Assembly: GCA_902763905.1 (NCBI GenBank)
Contig: CACWUA010000003.1
Span: 1-56,031, forward strand
DNA: 56,031 bases
Reading direction: 5' to 3'
Source of the DNA: an uncultured Pseudomonadota bacterium
GTDB lineage: Bacteria > Pseudomonadota > Alphaproteobacteria > RF32 > CAG-239
How positions within the stretch are numbered: position 1 is the first letter of the stretch; every line of letters begins with the position of its first letter. Of the stretch, positions 28,307-36,519 are shown one piece after another. The position numbers and the translations under genes were made by a program. The notes beneath the pieces are model-generated. The model was not told the origin of the DNA and made no database searches. It saw nothing but the letters and a program-made list of their open reading frames with translations.

Positions 28307-28672
28307 TTACGGTTTTGTTTTAACGGTTATCCTGACAATCAGCGGAGAAACGGATTCTCTGACTACTTCCAGAGTTTCACCTTCACGATAAAAAAGCAGG
28401 TCGTTACCTCGATTCCCCTGATATATCCAGCCCAGTTGCGGCAGGGATTCGTTATAAAAATCGGCAATGGCGGAAAATTTGAGTTTCGGCGCATTGAAAT
28501 AGGCCTCCAGCAGACGTGTTTCCTCATTTCCGAACAAAACGTCGTCTTGCGTTATTTGGTGCATTCCCTCAAGCATCGGCACATCATCCATACCCTCAAT
28601 AAATTGCTCGGCTTGTGTCGAAAATGAATATACCAAAAATAAAAGAATTGTCATCAACCGCAGATTTTTCAT
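28307..28672 (-). CDS. Small exported protein next to mutM
   Basis: A 121-residue protein with a signal peptide (residues 1-21, ending TQA). The mature part includes an LKFSAIADFYNESLPQLGW segment near 64-82 and a C-terminal pair of strands (LLFYREGETLEVV). The FY-x-x-x-L-P-x-L-G-W pattern recurs in small periplasmic alphaproteobacterial proteins, but I know no assigned function. It lies 10 bases after the mutM stop on the same strand and is probably co-transcribed. Confidence 0.65.
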   Translation of the reverse strand: MKNLRLMTILLFLVYSFSTQAEQFIEGMDDVPMLEGMHQITQDDVLFGNEETRLLEAYFNAPKLKFSAIADFYNESLPQLGWIYQGNRGNDLLFYREGETLEVVRESVSPLIVRITVKTKP

Positions 28673-28682
28673 TTATTTACTC

Positions 28683-29522
28683 CTATTTTTGCAAGGTCGA
28701 ACAATAAAAAGTCGAACGTCCGCCTTGTACTATCTTACGGATGCCGCCGGTTTTTGCAATATCGCACTTGCAATCCGGACAGCGCTTGCCGGCTTTGTCA
28801 TACACGCAATGATGTTGTTGAAAATAGCCGATATTTCCGTCGGGACGGCGATAATCGTGAATAGTCGAACCGCCGGCTTTAATGGCCTCTTCCAAAATAA
28901 GGCGTGTATATTTAATAATTTCTTTTGCTTCCGATTCGGATACGGCGCAACTTTCTCTTTCCGGACGGATTCGCGCTCGATAGAGTATTTCCGAAGCATA
29001 GATATTGCCGATTCCGCTGATAATTTCTTGATTTAAGAGCGACAATTTGATAGCGCATTTGCGATTCGCCAATTTTGAGAGCAAATACTTTGGTGTCAGA
29101 TTCGCATCCCACGGGTCAAGGCCGACGTTTTGGAAACAATGATGTTGTCGCAGCTTGGTAGATTCGCCGAGCAAAACCAGCCCGAAACGCCGTGTATCGT
29201 TATAATAAATAACGCCTTTATCGGTTTCGATGATAATGTGGTCGTGTTTTTCGCTTTGCGGTAACAACGTCGATTCGATACGTATTTTGCCGCTCATTCC
29301 GAAATGCCAGATAATCGTAAGCCCGTTACTTAAATCCATCAGCATATATTTGGCGATTCGCCGCAATTTAATGATTTTGGCACCGCGGATTCGCTCGGCA
29401 AAGTCGGCCGGAACAAGTTCACGCAAACGCGGTTGTTTAACAATCGCATTACGAATCACTGCGCCGTCAACGGCGGCGGCTACGGTATTTTTGATGGTTT
29501 CGACCTCTGGTAATTCCGGCAT
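28683..29522 (-). CDS. mutM: Formamidopyrimidine-DNA glycosylase
   Basis: Bifunctional base-excision repair enzyme of 279 residues that removes 8-oxoguanine and formamidopyrimidines. The catalytic Pro2 and Glu3 are in MPELPEVET, the conserved Lys near 57 is in RRIAKYM, and the helix-two-turns-helix block reads GIGNIYASEIL. The C-terminal zinc finger starts RCPDCKC but ends FYCSTLQK, where the family has CPxCQ; the fourth zinc Cys is missing and an extra Cys follows the first pair. Fold and first three ligands are otherwise intact. Confidence 0.95.
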   Translation of the reverse strand: MPELPEVETIKNTVAAAVDGAVIRNAIVKQPRLRELVPADFAERIRGAKIIKLRRIAKYMLMDLSNGLTIIWHFGMSGKIRIESTLLPQSEKHDHIIIETDKGVIYYNDTRRFGLVLLGESTKLRQHHCFQNVGLDPWDANLTPKYLLSKLANRKCAIKLSLLNQEIISGIGNIYASEILYRARIRPERESCAVSESEAKEIIKYTRLILEEAIKAGGSTIHDYRRPDGNIGYFQQHHCVYDKAGKRCPDCKCDIAKTGGIRKIVQGGRSTFYCSTLQK

Positions 29523-29642
29523 AAAATTTATTCTCCTTTAATAATTATAATATATAGTCGTGAGCAGATTGCAAACCTCTTGCCATTATTTATAAACAGG
29601 GTTACATTAAAAGAATCGATTTAATGTGATGATATTGAGAAG

Positions 29643-30233
29643 ATGATTAAAAAACGCAGCAGAAAATATTATGCCCCGCAAAACGAAGATAACACCGTGC
29701 ATATCTGCGACCATCCCGATTGTAACGAAAAAGGCGAATATCGCGCGCCCAAAGACAGGAACTTGAAAGATTACTATTGGTTTTGCCTCAAACATGTTGA
29801 GGAATACAATCAGAAATGGAATTATTACGGCGAGGGATATGACGCAGAGGCGGAAGAAAAAGTCAAACGGCGTTTTTCACATCGTTTCAAATCTAAAGTC
29901 AGCTATCAGTTCGGTTATGATTTATGGGAAGAGGCGGCATTTTTTGATGACGGCTACGAAAGCCCGTCTGACGGTAATCGTGAATATTCCGCCGACGGCA
30001 TTTATTTTACGGTGGAAGAGCGGAAATATATCAAGACGCTGGAAATGAATATTCGCGATATCAATCCCGATTCGCTGAAAAAACAATATAAGAAAATGGC
30101 AAAAAAATATCATCCGGACATCAATCAAGACGATTCGTCGGCCGAAGAAAAATTCAAACAAATATCCGAAGCTTATCACCACTTAAAAGAAAAATTCGCT
30201 CGGATTCCCAATTATGATTTATTCAAGGAATAG
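29643..30233 (+). CDS. J-domain protein with N-terminal Cys cluster
   Basis: A 196-residue DnaJ-like co-chaperone. The J domain is at the C terminus (about 133-187), with HPD at 157-159 (KKYHPDIN), so it should stimulate an Hsp70 ATPase. The N-terminal half has Cys22, Cys27 and Cys48 plus nearby His residues (ICDHPDC, YWFCLKHV), a probable metal site, and the YRAPKDR-x-L block typical of a family found in Rhodospirillales and relatives. It probably works on specific clients rather than as general DnaJ. A second copy of its C-terminal 27 codons lies at 31040-31124, after the macro-domain gene. Confidence 0.88.
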   Translation: MIKKRSRKYYAPQNEDNTVHICDHPDCNEKGEYRAPKDRNLKDYYWFCLKHVEEYNQKWNYYGEGYDAEAEEKVKRRFSHRFKSKVSYQFGYDLWEEAAFFDDGYESPSDGNREYSADGIYFTVEERKYIKTLEMNIRDINPDSLKKQYKKMAKKYHPDINQDDSSAEEKFKQISEAYHHLKEKFARIPNYDLFKE

Positions 30234-30270
30234 GGTTTTGCCGATTCTCCATCTGAATGACGAAATTTTC

Positions 30271-30299
30271 TTGACAAATTTGATGAAATTTGGCATAAT
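30271..30299 (+). promoter_or_regulatory. Sigma70-type promoter before the macro-domain gene
   Basis: TTGACA at 30271-30276 and CATAAT at 30294-30299 are exactly 17 bases apart. This is a proteobacterial promoter form, although the gene behind it has foreign codon use. The start codon follows at 30336 after an SD-less T-rich leader. Confidence 0.65.
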
Positions 30300-30335
30300 A
30301 AAGGCAAATTTTAGTTATTTAGTTATTTTTATTAT

Positions 30336-30983
30336 ATGGAAAAAAAAGTAGGACTTTTAAAGTTAGGAGGAATCAACGTAAAAATCGTTGAGGACGATGT
30401 AACCTGCGAGCTTGCTGATTGCATCGTTGTTCCCGAGTTTAACAATTGTGCTTCATACGGAGGTGTCGGCGGTGCTTGTGTTCGCCGCGGTTTGCGCAAG
30501 GGAATGGAAGCATACGACAAGCGCGCTCAGCAGCAGCCGTTTGCGTTTGGCAATGCCTTCTTGACCGAAAGTGGACGTGATAACCTGTTTCTGGGGCATG
30601 TAGTTACAGTCGGGGCACCTGCTGAAGAACAGTTTGAGGCTGTTTTCAAGTCGGTCTACAACATTATCCGCGATTGCAATCAGAGGCCGTATGCCACGAT
30701 TTGCCGCATTGCGATTCCCGAGCTTGGAACCGGCATTATCGGCAACCTGACGCAGGAACAGAGTGCTCGCGCCATCATCGGTGCCGTTGATGCTTTCTCT
30801 CGTGTTTGCGGTGCTACCATAGTCGATGAAGTTGTGCTGTGTGTCTACAAGGCGTCCACGGCACCTGCCGAAAAGGTACTTGCTGACGGCTCTTTCCGCG
30901 ATTGCAAGTTCGAAGTCGGACAGAAAATCTTTGATCCGATGGACTGGCTGCACGGGATGGGGCTTGAGTTCAGCAAAGCCTGA
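30336..30983 (+). CDS. Macro-domain protein, foreign-looking
   Basis: A 215-residue macro-domain protein, predicted to bind or hydrolyse ADP-ribose or a derivative. The ADP-ribose loop 1 is YGGVGGACVRRG at 41-52, preceded by VVPEFNN; a strand GHVVTVGAP lies at 87-95, and the second loop is PELGTGIIGNL at 128-138. It is longer than the minimal domain, with a C-terminal extension of about 45 residues. Codons favour GAG, AAG and CGC, and the leader has no ribosome site. It sits between a complete J-domain gene and the 3' remnant of a second one, so it appears to have replaced most of that paralogue. Role could be in ADP-ribosylation signalling or defence; this is inference. Confidence 0.8.
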   Translation: MEKKVGLLKLGGINVKIVEDDVTCELADCIVVPEFNNCASYGGVGGACVRRGLRKGMEAYDKRAQQQPFAFGNAFLTESGRDNLFLGHVVTVGAPAEEQFEAVFKSVYNIIRDCNQRPYATICRIAIPELGTGIIGNLTQEQSARAIIGAVDAFSRVCGATIVDEVVLCVYKASTAPAEKVLADGSFRDCKFEVGQKIFDPMDWLHGMGLEFSKA

Positions 30984-30995
30984 CAAATAAAAAAG

Positions 30996-31034
30996 TAAGG
31001 AGTAATGCTTGAAGCATTGCTCCTTATTTTTTTT
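30996..31034 (+). terminator. Macro-domain gene terminator
   Basis: TAAGGAG-T-AATGC pairs with GCATT-G-CTCCTTA with one mismatch, followed by eight T. It ends just 6 bases before the J-domain remnant starts. Confidence 0.8.
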
Positions 31035-31039
31035 GCATA

Positions 31040-31124
31040 AAAATTCAAGCAAATATCTGCGGCTTTTCAATATTTAAAGGATAAATTCGAGCGGATTCCG
31101 AATTATGATTTATTCAAGGAATAA
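31040..31124 (+). pseudogene. 3' remnant of a second J-domain gene
   Basis: Translated in frame from 31041, this encodes 27 residues and a stop that match the C terminus of the J-domain protein at 21 of 27 positions by hand count (for example RIPNYDLFKE at the end). The differences show an older duplication, not a recent copy. Everything upstream of the match is replaced by the macro-domain cassette and its terminator. Confidence 0.85.
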
Positions 31125-31143
31125 GACTGTTTAACGAAAATTC

Positions 31144-31172
31144 TTGCCAAAATACAAAAACTGCGGTATACT
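31144..31172 (+). promoter_or_regulatory. Sigma70-type promoter
   Basis: TTGCCA at 31144-31149 and TATACT at 31167-31172, spacer 17. A small hairpin (AATCC with GGATT) follows at about 31175-31195. The next start is at 31459, leaving a leader of about 280 bases in which no gene is seen. Confidence 0.6.
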
Positions 31173-31458
31173 GAAATCCTAAAAAATAAGGATTAAGACG
31201 ACATTATATATATTATTAATTTCCACTTTATAAGCAGGATAAGTTTTGTGTTTGTGTCTTATGATATGAATGCAGAATAACGTTGAAATAAAAGAAGAAA
31301 AACGGACAGTTGGTGAAGCACAGTAACCGACGAAATCTCAAAATACTTCGTGCAGTCAGATATTTTTTAATGTCAGATTGTTGATTCTTTTTTTCAATTC
31401 CGAGAGATAATTTGGAAGCTAAATTGCCCGTTTGCGAGTCCTGAAAGGGAGTAAGTAA

Positions 31459-32640
31459 ATGGGAAAAAGTATGCAAATTTTTGATCGTGCTGGTTTTGAG
31501 TACACCTTGTGCGCAAACGTAAATGACGCTCGTGCAGAGAAAAACTTCGTTGCTTTCAAATCTAACGGTACTCCCGTCGTGATTCGTAACGGTAAGCCCG
31601 CAAAATCGTCGTTCTTCACGGACGGTGAAGGGCGTTGGGCATCGCTAATTAATTCTTCGAAGCCTGAGAAGGTGGAGAAGGCGCTGAAGAAGCCCGAGAA
31701 CCCAGCAATCGTCCTTAAGGATGGTGAGCTGGTGTGCCAGTGGGTGTCCATGAGCGGCATTAAATGGCACGATGACCTCGGTCGCATCTTCTTCCTGATT
31801 TCTAAGTGGGATAAGGAGGAGTTGGAAGCTGACGGTCTCGGCTATATCACTGCCGAAAGCGACGGCACCTATGAGAACATCCGCTACATCGCCAACGATG
31901 GTAAGCAGGAGGTAGAGGTGCCCAGAGTGCTCTACAATGAGCACAACAAGGCCTTTACCGTAGGAGCCAACGTTAAGGCAATGGCTTATGCAGAGATGCG
32001 CAAGCGTTGCAACGCCGGAATCTTCCGTAAGAACGTTGGACGCCCCGTCTATGCCCGGCAAACCGAAACCGGCGAGCTGATCATGGCTCATACTTTCGGT
32101 GCCTATGAGGCTGCCGAAGTGGCCAAGGGCAACGGTGCCTGGCTGGTCGACTATGTCGAGGGCGGTAACGGCGGTTGGGAGGTCTCCGCAGAGGAGTTCT
32201 TCAAGCGTTACGAATTTGCCGCTGTGGCAGAGGACGGTCGTGCAATTTTCCTGCCGACATCAGCTAAGTCGGTATGGATTCATCTGTTGGGTAGCTACAT
32301 CTTCTGCATTCCGCAGTGGGGTGACAGTATGGTCGCCATGACCAACCCTCAGGTGAACGTCACCAACCCTGACGACGTCTACGCATGTAGCTACGTTGAG
32401 TTCTACGGCACTGAGAACGTGTCGGGGGCTTACGAGCTGGTGAAAGTGCTCTATCTCGGCGCTCCCGAGCCCGTCATACTTGAGTTCCAGGAGACTCTCG
32501 AGGGATACCTGACGACTACATTCGGAATCCCAAAGAGTGCCATCACGGCTTCCAACCTGTCTAACTTCCTTAAGGAGACGATGGGTGTGCCGCAGGAGCT
32601 TTCAGTATTGCAGGGCAAGCTGACTAAGGCGGTTGCCTAG
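31459..32640 (+). CDS. Unknown 393-residue protein, foreign-looking
   Basis: Soluble protein of 393 residues with no signal peptide, no membrane segment and no motif I recognise. The segment PVYARQTETGELIMA near 198 through WLVDYVEGG and FFKRYEF near 250 reads as a small beta domain of the kind seen in uncharacterised phage and Bacteroidota proteins, but I cannot name it. Codon use is strongly GAG/AAG/TTC, clearly unlike the native genes on both sides. AAAGGGAG 9 bases upstream could be a ribosome site, unlike the other foreign cassettes. It has its own promoter and its own terminator. Confidence 0.65.
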   Translation: MGKSMQIFDRAGFEYTLCANVNDARAEKNFVAFKSNGTPVVIRNGKPAKSSFFTDGEGRWASLINSSKPEKVEKALKKPENPAIVLKDGELVCQWVSMSGIKWHDDLGRIFFLISKWDKEELEADGLGYITAESDGTYENIRYIANDGKQEVEVPRVLYNEHNKAFTVGANVKAMAYAEMRKRCNAGIFRKNVGRPVYARQTETGELIMAHTFGAYEAAEVAKGNGAWLVDYVEGGNGGWEVSAEEFFKRYEFAAVAEDGRAIFLPTSAKSVWIHLLGSYIFCIPQWGDSMVAMTNPQVNVTNPDDVYACSYVEFYGTENVSGAYELVKVLYLGAPEPVILEFQETLEGYLTTTFGIPKSAITASNLSNFLKETMGVPQELSVLQGKLTKAVA

Positions 32641-32650
32641 CATACTAGAA

Positions 32651-32686
32651 AGAGACGTTTCCTTAACCGGAAACGCCTCTTTTTTG
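32651..32686 (+). terminator. Terminator of the unknown foreign-looking gene
   Basis: AGAG-A-CGTTTCC pairs with GGAAACG-C-CTCT around a 6-base loop, followed by TTTTTTG, 10 bases after the stop. Confidence 0.8.
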
Positions 32687-32715
32687 TTGTTAACTTTATT
32701 TCACGTCCATAAATC

Positions 32716-34014
32716 TTAACGCTCACGTCCTTTTTTGATAGCCGCGGTGACTGCAAAGTTCGGTCCTTCGGCGGTAGGCTTTTCGGTCTGCGATTCGGGT
32801 GAAGTATGTGCCATATCGTATTTTTGCATGGATTGTTTGATGTATTCATCAAGCATTGCCGCTTCTTCCGGTGTACGCGCGCCATCGGCATCAACCGCTT
32901 TCACTTTTTCCAAATATGCCTTTATGTTCGCGGAATATTGTTCGGCATTTTTCGCATCCTGACACATAATTTTTTTTAGAGATTCCTCACAAATCAAGTT
33001 GCGCTTTGCAAGTTCTTGTTTAATATATTCATTTAAGTCAAAATCAGGAGTTACATATTTTCTTACATCCCCCAAACCCATAATATTTTCAAACATGGCA
33101 TTAGTACGTTCGTGATATTGTTTAAGTGTTTCCGGATTTTCCTCCATTGCCCAGACCGGATAATCATTATAAACCGGAACAGAGTTCCAGAACGCTTGTT
33201 TGCTGTATTCGGATACAATGGTTTGTTGCGTTGCTTCGTCGTACTCAGATGTATTATTTGTTTCAAGCCACTTATCATTAACATATTTGGCAACATAAGC
33301 CTCCATATTTTCCATATTCGGATTTTCCGACAATGTTTTTTGTAAATCTTTTGTATCAATGGCGAGGTAATCAAAATACTTCACATTACCGGTTGCTTTA
33401 TACATATCGAGAGCCAATCCGGCTTGCGACATGTTTGCCTTTATTTCAGTCATCATATTCAGTTTAGCCATATATTCCGGTGGTAAATCAAACTGGCGAT
33501 TGCCGTAGTTTTTATCGTCTTCCAAGTGAGCCATTTCGTGTTCTATAAGTGAAAACAATGAAGTATTGTTGGATTTTTCGGTAAAAAATTCAACTTGTTT
33601 CTTAGCTTCTTCTTCACTCAGTTCGTATTTCTCCATAAACATCTGTACGCAGTCGTCACGGTCGTCCTCATCCATTTTATAGTTATAAACAAATATATGA
33701 TTTTCTCCATCATAAGCAGCGGAATATAGCGTCTCATCATTATGTAGAGCGGAATATAAATCTACCTCTTTATATTCAATAGTCGTATTTTCGGAGAATT
33801 TTTCAACCATATTGTCAAGATGTGAGTCACTCCATGTATCAAAATCAACTTCGTATTTGCTTAAAATCAGCTCATTTCTATTTTTATTTTGCTTCAATTT
33901 ATACATATTAGATTTTGGGTCATACACCACATCAAAGCCGTATTTTTGCTGCAAATCTACAGCTTTTTCCAAGACACTCTCTCCATTGGTAATCAGTTTA
34001 TCGTTGCCAGCCAT
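32716..34014 (-). CDS. HEMAH-motif protein, probable zinc metallopeptidase
   Basis: A 432-residue cytosolic-looking protein. HEMAH at 159-163 (SLIEHEMAHLEDD) matches the HExxH zinc motif; the third ligand is not obvious, with Asp and Glu residues nearby as candidates. It lacks a signal peptide. The C terminus is low complexity (TSPESQTEKPTAEG), and the region 180-400 is helical. Native AT-rich codon use. It lies after a duplicated terminator-promoter repeat that also precedes the neighbour at 34128-35075, so the two may be regulated alike. The protease idea rests on the one motif. Confidence 0.6.
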   Translation of the reverse strand: MAGNDKLITNGESVLEKAVDLQQKYGFDVVYDPKSNMYKLKQNKNRNELILSKYEVDFDTWSDSHLDNMVEKFSENTTIEYKEVDLYSALHNDETLYSAAYDGENHIFVYNYKMDEDDRDDCVQMFMEKYELSEEEAKKQVEFFTEKSNNTSLFSLIEHEMAHLEDDKNYGNRQFDLPPEYMAKLNMMTEIKANMSQAGLALDMYKATGNVKYFDYLAIDTKDLQKTLSENPNMENMEAYVAKYVNDKWLETNNTSEYDEATQQTIVSEYSKQAFWNSVPVYNDYPVWAMEENPETLKQYHERTNAMFENIMGLGDVRKYVTPDFDLNEYIKQELAKRNLICEESLKKIMCQDAKNAEQYSANIKAYLEKVKAVDADGARTPEEAAMLDEYIKQSMQKYDMAHTSPESQTEKPTAEGPNFAVTAAIKKGRER

Positions 34015-34040
34015 ATTTTGACTCCTATCTTTTTCCTACA

Positions 34041-34114
34041 ATTATACCATAATCTTACACTTTTTGCATTAAATTTTTGTTACAAAAAAACAGCCGATAT
34101 TGCTACCGGCTGTC
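34041..34114 (-). repeat. 74-bp terminator-promoter repeat, copy 1
   Basis: Near-identical (one mismatch) to 35106-35179. Read on the minus strand it holds a CAGCCG/CGGCTG hairpin with a T-run (34084-34113), the terminator of the coiled-coil gene, followed by a TATAAT (34041-34046) that would serve the metallopeptidase-like gene. Confidence 0.88.
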
Positions 34115-34127
34115 GGGGTAATATAAA

Positions 34128-35075
34128 CTATCTACTACGTGAAATCTTTTGCATTATAATCGGACGAGATACTTTTGTTGCATCGTTTGGTTGCTCTAGT
34201 TTATTATTATTATCAGGCATGCAAGTTGCTTTCATTTTTGCGTCACTTTTTCGGGCTGACGCATAATATTGGCTGATTTGCTCTTGTTGTTCCCGAGTTA
34301 AACTTAAATACGGATTTTCATCATTACGCCCCAGAACAACCGGTTGTGCTTTTTTTCTAGGTCTTGATTTTGGTTTTGCCGGAGCCGTAGCGTTTTCCGA
34401 AACTTCGTTTGTTTGCTCAGGTATCTGATATTGTTGGGTAACATCTATCCGTGGTATGGCGTTAAAATCAGATTCGGTAAATCCGGTAATAATTTTTGCA
34501 TCTTTAAGAGAAGCTTTTAACTGTTCTGTTCTTGCCGTCTCCTCCATGTCTTTTACATCGGCAGCGTATTCTGCCTGATGTTCAGCCATATATTTTTTTG
34601 CTTCTTTGTATAGTCTTTTCTGCGCACGACGAATTTGTGGAATTTTATTTATAGATTCTGTATCCACATCAATTCCGCTTGTTTTATAGACAACAATCAA
34701 CTCATCCTGTAACTCTTTAGCGTGTTGCTTTATTTTTTTTTGATTTTTTAGCAAATCATGAACATATTCTTCTAAAAACTCCTGCTCCTCTGAATTTAGT
34801 TTTTCATCATCGGCAGTTTTATCTATAATATTTTGAAATTTTTCATAATCTTTCGGAATAAACTTAAGAAACCCTAAGGCTTGCGTCATAAAATAATCTT
34901 CTTCATCAGGGGCATAGTCCTCTTTACGAGGTTTTTGAGTATAAATTCCATCTTTATATGCTTCTGCATCTTCTAAATACTCAGCCTGTGCAGCATCATA
35001 AACCTCAACATACTCAGCATATGTTTCATATAAGTCACGATTGTAATACGTTTTATTTGAGCTCATCGACATCAC
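34128..35075 (-). CDS. Unknown coiled-coil protein
   Basis: A 315-residue, highly charged protein with no signal peptide. Long helices rich in Glu, Lys and Gln (about 95-190) suggest coiled coil. A Pro/Lys-rich linker (PAKPKSRPRKKAQP near 232-245) separates it from a C-terminal segment. No enzyme motif recognised. The gene plus one copy of the 74-bp repeat forms a module of 1065 bp between the aminotransferase and the HEMAH gene. Native codon use. Several Met codons near the start leave the exact first residue open. Confidence 0.55.
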   Translation of the reverse strand: MMSMSSNKTYYNRDLYETYAEYVEVYDAAQAEYLEDAEAYKDGIYTQKPRKEDYAPDEEDYFMTQALGFLKFIPKDYEKFQNIIDKTADDEKLNSEEQEFLEEYVHDLLKNQKKIKQHAKELQDELIVVYKTSGIDVDTESINKIPQIRRAQKRLYKEAKKYMAEHQAEYAADVKDMEETARTEQLKASLKDAKIITGFTESDFNAIPRIDVTQQYQIPEQTNEVSENATAPAKPKSRPRKKAQPVVLGRNDENPYLSLTREQQEQISQYYASARKSDAKMKATCMPDNNNKLEQPNDATKVSRPIIMQKISRSR

Positions 35076-35105
35076 CCTTGATATTTTCTACTATCATCAA
35101 TTGCC

Positions 35106-35179
35106 ATTATATCATAATCTTACACTTTTTGCATTAAATTTTTGTTACAAAAAAACAGCCGATATTGCTACCGGCTGTC
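35106..35179 (-). repeat. 74-bp terminator-promoter repeat, copy 2
   Basis: Second copy of the repeat at 34041-34114. Here the hairpin (35149-35178) terminates the aminotransferase gene and the TATAAT (35106-35111) is placed to serve the coiled-coil gene. Confidence 0.88.
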
Positions 35180-35201
35180 TAAGGTTAAAACGATTCGTAA
35201 A

Positions 35202-36362
35202 TTATGCGGCTTTATTCATTTTTTGTGCCGCAAATTCATTCATCTTTTCGATGATGTAATCAAGCTGTTCATCAGTCAAATACGGTGTCATCGGAATGCT
35301 GCATACCGTCTTGGAAAGTTTTTCGCAAACCGGTAAAGAACGGGTGTTCCATTTGGCATAGGCTGTTTGTGTATTAACCGGACGCGGATAATATGCACCG
35401 CACGGAATACCGTTTGCTTTGAGATATGTCATCAATTCGTCGCGGTCTTCGCAATGAATGGTGTAAAGCGCATACGCTGAGCGGCAGTTATCCAAGATTT
35501 TCTGCTTGCCGAAATAGCTGCTTAGCTCATTATCATAGCGCGAAGCCACGCGATAACGATTCTCTAATTCTTGTTTGAATTGCGTCAGTTTCAAGAGCAA
35601 AACTGCACCTTGAAATGAGTTCATACGGCCGGTCATACCCAATCGTACGTTATCATAGTGATCTTCAGGGCTCATACCGTGAACACGGCAAGATTTAACC
35701 AGTTCGTTTTCCTCATTGGAATTGGTAAACACCGCACCGCCGTCACCATAACCGCCGAGCGGCTTGGTCGGATAAAACGAAGTTGCGCTCATATCGGCAA
35801 TCGAACCGGCATTGTGGCCGTGATATACCGAACCGAAACTTTGGCAGGAGTCGGACATAACTTTCATGCCGTTTTCGTGAGCGATTTTCATAATTTCATC
35901 ATAGTTGCACGGAGAACCGAAAATATCTACCGCAATTACGGCTTTAAGATTGAGCTTACCTTCGGCTTTAACTTGCGCAATGGCGCGCTTCAAATCTTCG
36001 GTATCCATATTATAGGTGTTCGGATCGGAGTCTACAAAAATCGGGGTGGCGCCAAGCAAAACCGGAGCTTCGGCCGAAGCCACAAACGTAAACGAAGAAA
36101 CAAATACGGCATCTCCCGGTTTAACATCCCACGCCATCAGGCCCAAAGTCAGGGCATCGGTACCGGAACCGCAAGTCGAGCAATATTTGGTGCCGGCATA
36201 TTCGGCGAGTTTGCTGTCAAGTTCTTTGGTTTCCGGACCTTGGCAATAAGCACCGTGATTTAAAATATTTTTAAAAGCTTCCAAAAATTTTTCTTGACCG
36301 ATTCTTTTTTGAGTAGTGGCACAGTCAAAAAGATAAATCGGCTCGCTAGGTTTATTTGTCAT
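35202..36362 (-). CDS. DegT/DnrJ/EryC1-family aminotransferase
   Basis: PLP-dependent sugar aminotransferase of 386 residues. The cofactor Lys is K200 in SFYPTKPLGGYGDGG, and the aspartate contacting the ring nitrogen is D171 in MSDSCQSFG. The GSGTDALTLGL block near 65-75 binds the phosphate. Such enzymes make amino sugars on nucleotide carriers for O-antigen, capsule or glycoprotein glycans; the substrate is unknown here. It is transcribed alone in this window, with a hairpin from the 74-bp repeat after its stop. Confidence 0.9.
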   Translation of the reverse strand: MTNKPSEPIYLFDCATTQKRIGQEKFLEAFKNILNHGAYCQGPETKELDSKLAEYAGTKYCSTCGSGTDALTLGLMAWDVKPGDAVFVSSFTFVASAEAPVLLGATPIFVDSDPNTYNMDTEDLKRAIAQVKAEGKLNLKAVIAVDIFGSPCNYDEIMKIAHENGMKVMSDSCQSFGSVYHGHNAGSIADMSATSFYPTKPLGGYGDGGAVFTNSNEENELVKSCRVHGMSPEDHYDNVRLGMTGRMNSFQGAVLLLKLTQFKQELENRYRVASRYDNELSSYFGKQKILDNCRSAYALYTIHCEDRDELMTYLKANGIPCGAYYPRPVNTQTAYAKWNTRSLPVCEKLSKTVCSIPMTPYLTDEQLDYIIEKMNEFAAQKMNKAA

Positions 36363-36464
36363 AATTCAATTTCCCTTTATAAAAGTTATCACTGTTTTGC
36401 AATTTAGCGTATTTTCAGCCTGGTTGCAACACACAAAAAGTTTCACGGTTGTAACATTCGGATA

Positions 36465-36498
36465 AAAAAAACGACGCTCAAATAAAGCGTCGTCTTTT
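36465..36498 (-). terminator. Terminator of the outer-membrane barrel gene
   Basis: ACGACGCT pairs with AGCGTCGT around a 7-base loop, with flanking A and T runs, 20 bases after the stop on the minus strand. Confidence 0.75.
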
Positions 36499-36519
36499 AT
36501 TATTCTCATATGTTTGGAA

